DNA from: JBFMFH01 sp964481395
Lineage (GTDB): Bacteria; Acidobacteriota; Vicinamibacteria; Vicinamibacterales; JAKQTR01
DNA: 64,000 nt
Direction: 5' to 3'
Assembly (NCBI GenBank): GCA_964481395.1
Contig: CAYZYG010000010.1
Location: 7,356-71,355 of the forward strand
The notes under the pieces were generated by a model. That model was given only the letters and a program-made list of their open reading frames with translations. It was not told the DNA's origin and searched no databases. Shown piece by piece: positions 7,345 to 15,229 of this stretch; within the stretch, counting starts at the first letter, position 1, and each line of letters starts with the position of its first letter. Made by a program: the position numbers and the translations under genes.

Positions 7345-7698
7345 ATGTTCAGTTCCGACCTCAAGCGCGGCAGCATGGAGCTCTTCATCCTCTCCGCCCT
7401 CGATGGGCATGCGCGCCACGGGTACGACATCGGCAAGGTGCTGGAACTCCGGTCCGGAGGCCAGCTTCAGCTTCCCGTCTCCACCCTCTACTCGACCCTC
7501 TACCGGATGGAGGACCGCGGCCTGATCAAGGGCCGCTGGGTCGAGCGGAGCGGCGAGCGGCGGCGCTGCTACTACACCCTCACCCCCAGAGGCCAGACCG
7601 CGCTGCAGTCGCAACGCCAGGAATGGGCGGCCTTCGCCGCGATGGTGACTCTCGTGATTGGAGCGGACCATGCGGAACTGGGAAACGTGGCTTCGTGA
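7345..7698 (+). CDS. PadR-family transcriptional regulator
   Basis: A 117-residue winged-helix regulator. The N-terminal SMELFILSALDGHARHGYDI is the classic PadR opening. It is followed by the recognition segment LPVSTLYSTLYRMEDRGLIKGRW and the wing (RRRCYYTLTPRGQTAL). In Acidobacteriota such PadR genes directly precede ADOP permeases and are presumed to regulate them. Here the permease start overlaps this gene by 29 bp. AGGAG lies nine bases before the ATG, and a dyad at 7285-7308 is the likely operator. The effector is unknown. Confidence 0.9.
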   Translation: MFSSDLKRGSMELFILSALDGHARHGYDIGKVLELRSGGQLQLPVSTLYSTLYRMEDRGLIKGRWVERSGERRRCYYTLTPRGQTALQSQRQEWAAFAAMVTLVIGADHAELGNVAS

Positions 7699-10447
7699 GT
7701 ATCTGGACCTCCCGGTGATGACCGGCTTCCGCGACCGGCGGATCGTCGCGGAACTGGCCTCGCACCTCGAGCAGGTCTGGCAGGAGGCCAAGGCCGTCGG
7801 CGCGAGCGACGAGGAGGCTGACGCGCTCGTGCTCGCGAGGCTTGGCGACCGGGAGTCAGCCGTACGGGAGTTGCTGCGCGCCGAACGCCGCCACTCCTCA
7901 GCCGAGGCGGCCCGGCGGATCGAACGCGCCGAGAACCACTGGCGGGTCAGAGGCCGCTGGTGGTCCCGGCTGGCGGATGTGGTGCGCGAGCTTCGCCAGA
8001 CGATCCGCTCGCTCGCCAAGCGTCCCTTCTTCGCCGCCGTGGTCGTGCTGGTCCTCTCGCTGGGCATCGGCGCCACGACCGCCATCTTCACACTCGTCGA
8101 TGCCATCCTCCTCTCTCCCCTGCCGTTTCCGGAATCCGATCGCCTCGTGTCGCTGTCGCACTCGGCGCCCAACGTCGGCCGCGGCGACGTCGGTCACTGC
8201 GCGGCATGGCACGTGACGTACCAGGAGGAGAATCGGGTCTTCGACGACCTGGGGATGTTCTCCTTTGGGCGCGTCGACATCACCGGCGATGGCGAGCCCG
8301 AGGCGCCCCGCTCGATGGTGGCAACGTCGGGAGTCTTCCGGACGCTGCGCATGCAGCCGGTCGTCGGTCGTCTGTTTACGCCTGCGGACGAGGACCCGGA
8401 TGGCCCAGCGGTCATCCTGCTGACGCACGGCTACTGGCAGACCCGATTCGGGGCCGACCCGAAAGTCATCGGCAGGCCCCTGCGCGTGAACGGCCAGAGC
8501 GCGGAGATTGTCGGCGTTCTCCCTCCCACACTGGCCGTGCTGGGCCAGGACCCCTCGGTCGTGGTCCCGTTCCGCTACCGACGCGCCGAGCTCTTCGTCG
8601 GGAACGTCGGGTACGGTTCGGTGGCCCGTCTGAAGCCTGGTGTGACGAGGGAACAGGCCATCGCCGACATGGCGCGGATGCTCCCACTGGCGTTCGAGAA
8701 GTTCCCGGGCGGGCCTGTGGTCGCCGCCGCGCGCCAAGCCCAGTACCTGCCGGATGCCGTGTTCCTGACCGAGCGGCTCGTCGGGGGCGTCGCCCGTGTT
8801 CTGTGGGTGCTGCTGGCTGGCGTGGCCATCGTGCTGTTGATCGCCTGCGCGAACATCGGGAACCTGTTCCTCGTGCGGGCCGAGAGCCGGCGTACGGAAG
8901 TGGCGGTCCGGACGGCGCTCGGTGCCAGCCGAGGTCGGCTGGCCTGGGAATACCTGCGTGAAAGCGTGGCGCTCGGGCTTCTCGGCGGCGCCGCTGGCCT
9001 CGCGGTGGCCTACGCGGGGCTGCGCGTGCTCGCAGCCGCGGCCCCGACCCAGCTTCCGCGCTTCGGCGAGGTCACCATCGACGCGTCGGCGTGGCTCTTC
9101 ACGCTCGCAGTCGCCGTGGGCGCGGGCCTCGCATTCGGTCTCCTGCCGATGCTGAAGACGGATCCCCAGGGGGTGTCCGAGACGCTCAAGGCGGGAAGCC
9201 ACTGGGGCGTGGGCGGCCGCGGGCGCCATCGGCTCCAGAACATCCTGGCGGTGAGTCAGATCGCGCTCGTCTTCGTGCTGGTCGTGGCGGCCGGTCTCGT
9301 GCTTCGGAGCGCGAATGCGTTGTGGAAGACGGATCCGGGCTTCCGGGATCCCGCGCACCTGCTGGCTGTCAGCGTCCGGATCAACAACCGCGGCGTCCCG
9401 GATGCGGCCGAGGCCGCGCTGCGCCAGGAGACCATCGCGCGGCAGCTGGCCATGATCCCGGGCGTGGAGGGTGTCGCCATGGCCACGGCCCTTCCCGCGT
9501 ATCCGGGCGGCAACATCAATCCGCTGTACGTCGAGGGCATCACGGCCGCAGGGACGGCGCCGCCGATTACGCGGCGCCACAAATGGATCGGGGAAGGCTA
9601 CTTCGACACGCTCGGTATCCCGGTGCTCAGGGGGCGTTCGCTGACCTGGCAGGACGCCCACGACCGCGCGCCGGTCGTCATGGTCTCTCGCAGCATCGCG
9701 CTCGCCTATTGGGGCTCGGTGGACGAGGCCCTTGGCAAGCGCGTGTCCGTCCGGCCGAATCCGGTCCGATGGGCTGAGATCGTGGGGGTCGTCGAAGACG
9801 TGCGGGATGATGGGGTCAGTGACGATCCGCCGCCGATGGTGTACTGGCCACAGGTCACAGCGGCGTTCTGGGAAGGGGACGCGGCCGACGACCTGCTCGT
9901 GTGGCGGTCCGCCTCCTACGCCATCCGCAGCAGCCGTGTGGGCACGCCCGGCTTGCTGGAGGACGTGCGGCGCGCCATCTGGTCGGTGGACCCGAACCTC
10001 CCGCTGTCGAACGTCGGGCCGCTGGACGACTACGTGGCGCGCTCGTTCTCTCGTACCACGTTCGCGTTGGTGCTGTTGAGCGTGGCCGCCGGCATCGCGC
10101 TGGTCTTGGGCCTGGTCGGCGTCTACGGCGTCATCTCGTACGCGGTGAGCCAGCGGACGCGCGAACTCGGGATGCGGATGGCCCTGGGTGCGGATGCGCG
10201 ACGCGTCAGGGGCATGGTTTTGCGCCAGGGTCTGGGCCTCGCCGTCGCAGGCACGCTGGCCGGGCTCGCCTTGGCGCTCGGGGGCACGCGGGTCATGGCG
10301 GGACTTCTCGTCGGTGTGACCCCGACGGACCCGCTCACGTTCGCCGCGGTGGCGGCTGGGCTTTCCGTCGTGGCGGTGGCAGCCGCCTGTGTCCCGGCCT
10401 GCCGCGCCTCGCGGGTAGACCCGCTGGTGGTGCTGAGGGCCGAGTAG
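7670..10447 (+). CDS. MacB/FtsX-type ADOP permease
   Basis: About 925 residues. A soluble N-terminal domain of ~80 residues (LREYLDLPVMTGFRDRRIVAE, a helical region typical of ADOP proteins) precedes two FtsX/MacB modules. Each module has one N-terminal helix, a periplasmic MacB_PCD domain and three C-terminal helices (around residues 100-450 and 500-925). The ending VDPLVVLRAE is characteristic. These 'orphan' permeases lack an adjacent ATPase, as here, so the ATPase partner and substrate are unknown; export of toxic compounds or lipids is the usual speculation. ATG at 7670 is preferred over TTG at 7658 because GGAG stands seven bases before it. Confidence 0.88.
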   Translation: MRNWETWLREYLDLPVMTGFRDRRIVAELASHLEQVWQEAKAVGASDEEADALVLARLGDRESAVRELLRAERRHSSAEAARRIERAENHWRVRGRWWSRLADVVRELRQTIRSLAKRPFFAAVVVLVLSLGIGATTAIFTLVDAILLSPLPFPESDRLVSLSHSAPNVGRGDVGHCAAWHVTYQEENRVFDDLGMFSFGRVDITGDGEPEAPRSMVATSGVFRTLRMQPVVGRLFTPADEDPDGPAVILLTHGYWQTRFGADPKVIGRPLRVNGQSAEIVGVLPPTLAVLGQDPSVVVPFRYRRAELFVGNVGYGSVARLKPGVTREQAIADMARMLPLAFEKFPGGPVVAAARQAQYLPDAVFLTERLVGGVARVLWVLLAGVAIVLLIACANIGNLFLVRAESRRTEVAVRTALGASRGRLAWEYLRESVALGLLGGAAGLAVAYAGLRVLAAAAPTQLPRFGEVTIDASAWLFTLAVAVGAGLAFGLLPMLKTDPQGVSETLKAGSHWGVGGRGRHRLQNILAVSQIALVFVLVVAAGLVLRSANALWKTDPGFRDPAHLLAVSVRINNRGVPDAAEAALRQETIARQLAMIPGVEGVAMATALPAYPGGNINPLYVEGITAAGTAPPITRRHKWIGEGYFDTLGIPVLRGRSLTWQDAHDRAPVVMVSRSIALAYWGSVDEALGKRVSVRPNPVRWAEIVGVVEDVRDDGVSDDPPPMVYWPQVTAAFWEGDAADDLLVWRSASYAIRSSRVGTPGLLEDVRRAIWSVDPNLPLSNVGPLDDYVARSFSRTTFALVLLSVAAGIALVLGLVGVYGVISYAVSQRTRELGMRMALGADARRVRGMVLRQGLGLAVAGTLAGLALALGGTRVMAGLLVGVTPTDPLTFAAVAAGLSVVAVAAACVPACRASRVDPLVVLRAE

Positions 10448-10486
10448 GGGGCGGATCCAACGACGGCGGCCCTTCGTCATAGGTCT

Positions 10487-12028
10487 ATGGCCCCCAAGAC
10501 CTCCCGATCCTGGCTGGACCGCGGACTGACCCTGGTCGAGCGCGTCGGCAACGCCCTGCCGCACCCGGCCACGCTCTTCCTCGTCGCCACGCTCGTCGTG
10601 GTCGCGGTCTCGGCGGTGATCGCAGGGTTCGGCCTCACGGTCACCCACCCGGCGACGGGCAAGCCCGTCACGGCCGTCAACCTGCTCTCGGTCGAGGGCC
10701 TGCACCGGATCCTGAACGGACTGGTCACGAACTTCACGAGCTTCGCGCCGCTGGGCACCGTGCTGGTCGCCATGCTCGGCATCGCCGTGGCCGAGGGAGC
10801 GGGCCTGATCGCGGCAGCGCTGAAGCTCCTGGTGCTCTCGGCGCCGAGACGGCTGCTGACCTTCACCATCGTCTTCGCCGGCGTGATGTCGAATACCGGA
10901 GGCGAAGTCGGCTACGTGCTGCTGCTGCCGCTGTCGGCGTTGGTCTTCCTGGCGGTCGGACGCCATCCGCTTGCCGGGCTGGCGGCCGCCTTCGCCGGCG
11001 TGTCGGGCGGGTACAGCGCGAACCTGCTGCTCGGCACGATCGATCCCCTGCTCGCGGGACTGACGCAGGAGGCCGCCCATCTCGTCGATCCGGCGTACCG
11101 TGTGAATCCCGCAGCCAACTACTACTTCATGGCCGCGTCGACGGTCTTCGTCGCCCTCGCGGGCACCTTCGTCACCGAGCGAATCGTCGTGCCCCGCCTC
11201 GGGGCCTGGAAGGGCTCGTCGGAATCCGACACCATCGCGCCGCTCACGCCAGCCGAGCGCCGCGGGCTGTGGTTCGCCCTTGCCGCGACGGCGCTGCTGG
11301 CCGTCATCGTGCTCGCGGGCGTCCTTCCGGAGGCGGGGTTCCTGCGCGATCTCAAGACCGGCGACGTCCTGCACTCGCCGCTGCTCACGGGCATCGTGGC
11401 CTTCATCTTCGCCGGCGGCGTGTTCGTCGGCGTGGCGTACGGGATTGGCGCCGGGACGGTCCGGCGCGACACCGACGTGCTCAAGTCCATGAGCACGTCG
11501 ATGGAGACGATGGGCTCGTATCTGGTGCTGGTGTTCTTCGCAGCCCAGTTCGTCGCGCTGTTCAACTGGACCAATCTCGGGCTGATCGTGGCCGTCGAAG
11601 GCGCGGCGTTGCTCAAGGCCCTCGGCCTGGGCACGGTGCCGCTGATGGTCTCGTTCGTGGCGCTCTCCGCGGCCATCAACCTCGCCATGGGCAGCGCGTC
11701 GGCGAAGTGGGCCATCCTGGCGCCGGTCTTCGTCCCGATGTTCATGCTCCTCGGCTACACGCCCGAGTTCACCCAGGCGGCCTATCGCGTGGGCGACAGT
11801 GTCACGAACGTGATCTCGCCGATGATGTCTTACTTCGCGCTGATCATCGCGTTCGTGCAGAAGTACGACGCGAAAGCCGGGCTGGGAACGGTGGTGGCGC
11901 TGATGCTGCCCTACTCGGTCACGTTCTTCGTCGGCTGGACCATCTTCCTCATCGCCTGGGCCCTGCTCGGGATTCCGGTGGGCCCCGGCGCACCGCTGCT
12001 GATGGACTCGCCGGCGCACGTCCAGTAG
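10487..12028 (+). CDS. AbgT-family transporter
   Basis: A 513-residue inner-membrane transporter with about ten or more hydrophobic segments. AbgT hallmarks include NALPHPATLFLVATLVVV at the N-terminus, the FTSFAPLGTVLVAMLGIAVAEGAG stretch (repeat-entry hairpin), SGGYSANLL, and a C-terminal NLAMGSASAKWAILAPVFVPM. Family members import p-aminobenzoyl-glutamate or export sulfonamides, driven by an ion gradient; the substrate here is not known. It follows the ADOP gene by 39 bp in the same direction, so co-transcription is possible though functionally unexplained. Confidence 0.88.
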   Translation: MAPKTSRSWLDRGLTLVERVGNALPHPATLFLVATLVVVAVSAVIAGFGLTVTHPATGKPVTAVNLLSVEGLHRILNGLVTNFTSFAPLGTVLVAMLGIAVAEGAGLIAAALKLLVLSAPRRLLTFTIVFAGVMSNTGGEVGYVLLLPLSALVFLAVGRHPLAGLAAAFAGVSGGYSANLLLGTIDPLLAGLTQEAAHLVDPAYRVNPAANYYFMAASTVFVALAGTFVTERIVVPRLGAWKGSSESDTIAPLTPAERRGLWFALAATALLAVIVLAGVLPEAGFLRDLKTGDVLHSPLLTGIVAFIFAGGVFVGVAYGIGAGTVRRDTDVLKSMSTSMETMGSYLVLVFFAAQFVALFNWTNLGLIVAVEGAALLKALGLGTVPLMVSFVALSAAINLAMGSASAKWAILAPVFVPMFMLLGYTPEFTQAAYRVGDSVTNVISPMMSYFALIIAFVQKYDAKAGLGTVVALMLPYSVTFFVGWTIFLIAWALLGIPVGPGAPLLMDSPAHVQ

Positions 12029-12034
12029 GAGAAC

Positions 12035-12055
12035 GGGGACCGGGGACCGGGGGCC
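12035..12055. repeat. Heptamer array, three GGGGRCC units
   Basis: GGGGACC, GGGGACC, GGGGGCC immediately after the AbgT stop, 41 bp before repeat copy B. The same order (heptamers, then repeat) is seen at copy A. Confidence 0.75.
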
Positions 12056-12096
12056 AGTTGTGGCAGTGCCCACTGGCTGGCCAATGGTGGCCACGG

Positions 12097-12230
12097 ACCG
12101 CTTCACGACCGAGCGGGTGGCGCCGGACGGGCGCCCGCCGCGGCGGAAGGCCCTCAGCCGTGGTCTCGGTTTTGGGCCTGAGCGGCGGTGGGCTGTCCGG
12201 CGACAGGACCCTCGACGGTTGTGAAGCGCC
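12097..12230. repeat. Structured ~134-bp repeat, copy B (overlaps the ftsH 3' end)
   Basis: The terminal pair is CGCTTCACGACC (12099-12110) with GGTTGTGAAGCG (12217-12228); the inner pair is CGCCGGAC (12121-12128) with GTCCGGCG (12195-12202). Compared with copy A, three base pairs change on both sides and stay paired (G:C to C:G, T:A to C:G, A:T to G:C). Bases 12154-12230 are also the last codons and stop of ftsH on the minus strand. Confidence 0.8.
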
Positions 12231-14037
12231 ACACGGGCTGTCCGAGCGCGGCGAGCTCGTGCTCGTCCAGCGTTTCCTTCTCGAGCAGGAGCCTGGCGCT
12301 GCGCTCCAGCAAATCCCGGTTCGTCTGCAGCACCCCGACGGCCGTCGCGAAGGCCTCCTCCACGAGCGTGCGGACGGCCGTGTCGATGGCCTGGGCCGTC
12401 TGCTCGCTGTACGCGCGCTCACCGGGCGTCATGCCCGGCTGGCCGAGGAACCCCTGCCGGTCACGGTCGTACGCGATATGCCCGAGTTCCGGCACCATCC
12501 CGTAGCGGGCGACCATACTGCGGGCGATATCCGTCGTCCGCGCCAGATCGTCGGATGCGCCGGTGGACCAGTGGCCCCAGACGACCTGTTCGGCCGCGCG
12601 TCCGCCGAGCAGCACTGACATCTTGCGGAGCAGCTCCTCCTTCGTCATGAGGAACCGGTCTTCGGTCGGCCGCTGAATCGTATAGCCGAGCGCCCCGATG
12701 CCCCGCGGAATGATCGACACCTTGTGGACCGGGTCGCAGCCCGGCAGTGCGGCCGCAACCAGCGCGTGGCCCATCTCGTGGTAGGCCACGATCTCCCGCT
12801 CCCGCAGATTCAGCAGGCGGTTCTTCTTCTCGAGGCCCGCGACGATGCGCTCGATCGCGGCCGAGAAGTCCGCCATCGTAACCTGTTCCGCCCCGCGGCG
12901 CGTCGCCACGAGCGCCGCCACGTTGACCAGGTTGGCGAGGTCGGCTCCGGCGAAGCCCGGCGTGAGCCCGGCGACCGCATCGGGATCGACGTCCTCGGCC
13001 GCCCGAATCTTGGGCAGATATACCTTGAGGATTTGAGCGCGGCCAATGCGGTCCGGCCGGTCCACGAGCACCTGGCGATCGAACCGTCCCGCGCGCAGGA
13101 GCGCCGGGTCGAGGATCTCGGGTCGATTGGTCGCGCCGAGCAGGACGATCCCGCTGGTCGGATCGAAGCCGTCCAGTTCGACGAGCAGCTGATTGAGCGT
13201 CTGTTCCTTCTCGTCGTGACCGCCCATGCCCGGCATGGCGTTGCGCGCCCGGCCCATGGCATCCAGTTCGTCGATGAAGATGATCGCCGGCGCTTTCGCC
13301 CGGGCCTGTTCGAACAGGTCGCGCACGCGCGCCGCGCCAACGCCGACGAACATCTCGACGAACTCAGACCCGCTGATCGAGAAGAAGGGCACGGCCGCCT
13401 CACCGGCGACGGCTCTCGCGAGCAGCGTCTTGCCGGTTCCCGGCGGGCCGACGAGGAGGATGCCCTTGGGCATCCGCGCGCCGAGACGGGCCTTGCTCTT
13501 CGGGTCTTTCAGGAACTCGACGACCTCCTCGAGTTCCGCCTTCGCCTCGTCGACGCCCGCGACATCCGTGAACTTTGTCTTGGTGTCCGCCTCGACGTAG
13601 ATCTTCGCCTTGCTCTTGCCGATGGAGAGCATGCCGCCCGGACCGCCCATCCGCTCGGCCATCCGCCTGGCGAAGAAGGCCCAGATGGCGAAGAAGAGCA
13701 GGATGGGCAAGACCCAGGACAGCAGCGTGGCGAGGAATGGGCTCTCGATCTGCCCGGAATACGCCACCTTGTGCTCTTCGAGGAGTGCCGCCACGTCGCT
13801 GTCCACGCGGGTCGTGATGAAACGGCTCTTGCCGTCGATGGGCTCGGTGAACTCGCCCCGGACGTCCGTCGCGGACACGACGACTTCCTTGATCTTCTTT
13901 TCTTTCAGGTACTTCTGGAAGTCGCTGTAGGGAATGGGCGCGACCATCTGGGTGGCGACCCACGCGTTGTGCAGGAGCACGACACCGATGGCCGCGAACA
14001 CCACGTACGCCAGGTTGAATCTCGTCGTCTTGTTCAT
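12154..14037 (-). CDS. ftsH: ATP-dependent zinc metalloprotease FtsH
   Basis: A 627-residue membrane AAA+ protease that degrades misfolded membrane proteins and regulators. N-terminal helix ~9-28, periplasmic domain, second helix ~102-123, AAA domain with Walker A GPPGTGKT (197-204), pore loop FVG (230-232), Walker B IFIDEL (253-258) and the SRH region near 305-318. The protease domain has HEMGH (420-424), with the third zinc ligand probably Asp496. The ATG at 14037 is chosen because the protein then begins with the first helix and has normal length. Residues ~605-627 and the stop are encoded by repeat copy B, so the tail may not be native FtsH sequence. Confidence 0.93.
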   Translation of the reverse strand: MNKTTRFNLAYVVFAAIGVVLLHNAWVATQMVAPIPYSDFQKYLKEKKIKEVVVSATDVRGEFTEPIDGKSRFITTRVDSDVAALLEEHKVAYSGQIESPFLATLLSWVLPILLFFAIWAFFARRMAERMGGPGGMLSIGKSKAKIYVEADTKTKFTDVAGVDEAKAELEEVVEFLKDPKSKARLGARMPKGILLVGPPGTGKTLLARAVAGEAAVPFFSISGSEFVEMFVGVGAARVRDLFEQARAKAPAIIFIDELDAMGRARNAMPGMGGHDEKEQTLNQLLVELDGFDPTSGIVLLGATNRPEILDPALLRAGRFDRQVLVDRPDRIGRAQILKVYLPKIRAAEDVDPDAVAGLTPGFAGADLANLVNVAALVATRRGAEQVTMADFSAAIERIVAGLEKKNRLLNLREREIVAYHEMGHALVAAALPGCDPVHKVSIIPRGIGALGYTIQRPTEDRFLMTKEELLRKMSVLLGGRAAEQVVWGHWSTGASDDLARTTDIARSMVARYGMVPELGHIAYDRDRQGFLGQPGMTPGERAYSEQTAQAIDTAVRTLVEEAFATAVGVLQTNRDLLERSARLLLEKETLDEHELAALGQPVWRFTTVEGPVAGQPTAAQAQNRDHG

Positions 14038-14179
14038 GTCCGTCTCTTCCAATCGACGCGCCGACGCGCCGATTCGTGACAGGGGGCGAGGCTGGCTGGA
14101 AGCCGGAACCAGGGGGCGAGCGATCGTCGTCATATTCTTATGGGCTGGGCCCCGACCGTTCAAGCCCCGGGAGTTCGAC

Positions 14180-15130
14180 ATGACCAACCAGGAACAGCAG
14201 GCAGTTCTCACCGTCGTCTTGATGGCCGCGTTCGCCGACGGCAACAACGATCCGACCGAGCGCGCCGAGGTGAAGCGCATTGCCGACTCGCTCGCCCAGG
14301 GCAGCGAGATCAACGTGGCGGCGATCTACCAGGACGTCCTGCTCAAACGGGCGTCGCTGGAAGGATCGGTGCAGGCACTCGGCTCTCCCGAGACGCGCCG
14401 ACTCGCCTACGAGCTGGCCGTGGGCGTGTGTGACGCCGACGGCGCCATGGGCGCGGCGGAGCGCGAGTTCCTGACGAGGCTGCAGGGCGTCCTCGGGTTC
14501 GACGCGCCGGCGGCGGCCGAGGCGCGGGCGTTCACGGAGCAGGCCGAGGCTCTGGCCGTGGCGCCCCTGGCCACGGTGTCTCCGGCGGAGCCGGCGATGC
14601 TGTCGAGCACGATGCCGGCCGAGGAGCAGGACCGCGTCATCCTGAACTACGCGATCCTGAACGGCGCCCTGGAGCTGCTGCCGGACACGCTGGCGTCGAT
14701 GGCCATCATCCCGCTCCAGATGAAGATGGTCTACCGGATCGGCAAGTCGTACGGCTTCGAGCTGGATCGCGGCCACATCAAGGACTTCCTCGCCACGGCG
14801 GGCATCGGCGTCGCCTCGCAGTACGTCGAACAGATCGGCGTCAAGCTGGTCGGCAGCCTCTTCGGCCGCGGCTTGGTGGGCGGGCTGCTCGGCGGGGTGG
14901 CCAAGCAGGCTGTCAGCTCGGGATTCTCGTTCGCGACGACCTACGCGCTCGGCAAACTCGCGGTGCGCTACTACGCCGGCGGGCGGACGTTCTCGACGCA
15001 GGTGCTGAAGGACACGTACGCCAGCCTGCTGGGCGAGGCCAAGGGGATGCAGGGGCAGTACATGCCGGCCATCCGCGAGAAGGCTCGGACGGTCAACGTC
15101 GCCCAGATCCTGCAGGACGTGCGGCAGTAG
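14180..15130 (+). CDS. TerB-like / DUF697-like protein
   Basis: A 316-residue protein. The N-terminal ~130 residues resemble a TerB tellurite-resistance fold (VLTVVLMAAFADGNNDPTERAEVKRIA; later DADGAMGAAEREFL, with acidic metal-binding-like turns). The C-terminal ~170 residues are DUF697/YcjF-like, with amphipathic Gly-rich segments (FGRGLVGGLLGGVAKQAV) that probably associate with membrane. The start is ATG 14180, set by GGGAG seven bases upstream. It diverges from ftsH with about 140 bp between them, which may be a shared stress promoter region. The function is not established. Confidence 0.65.
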   Translation: MTNQEQQAVLTVVLMAAFADGNNDPTERAEVKRIADSLAQGSEINVAAIYQDVLLKRASLEGSVQALGSPETRRLAYELAVGVCDADGAMGAAEREFLTRLQGVLGFDAPAAAEARAFTEQAEALAVAPLATVSPAEPAMLSSTMPAEEQDRVILNYAILNGALELLPDTLASMAIIPLQMKMVYRIGKSYGFELDRGHIKDFLATAGIGVASQYVEQIGVKLVGSLFGRGLVGGLLGGVAKQAVSSGFSFATTYALGKLAVRYYAGGRTFSTQVLKDTYASLLGEAKGMQGQYMPAIREKARTVNVAQILQDVRQ

Positions 15131-15229
15131 GCGCCGCAGCCCGGTTCCTTGACGACGGCCGACGCACCACCGATGATCGTCTTACTGGATATCGACCGGC
15201 CGGCGTCGGCGGCCGCGCAAGGGAGCACC

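Noticed and set aside
7898..12232. A 1,444-codon open frame on the minus strand across the ADOP and AbgT genes
   Set aside because: It is Arg/His/Gly/Asp-rich without a recognisable domain and lies opposite two well-supported genes. It is a consequence of high GC content.
12154..14313. A longer FtsH beginning at 14313
   Set aside because: It would add 92 residues without membrane character before the first helix and overlap the divergent TerB-like gene. ATG 14037 gives the normal family length.
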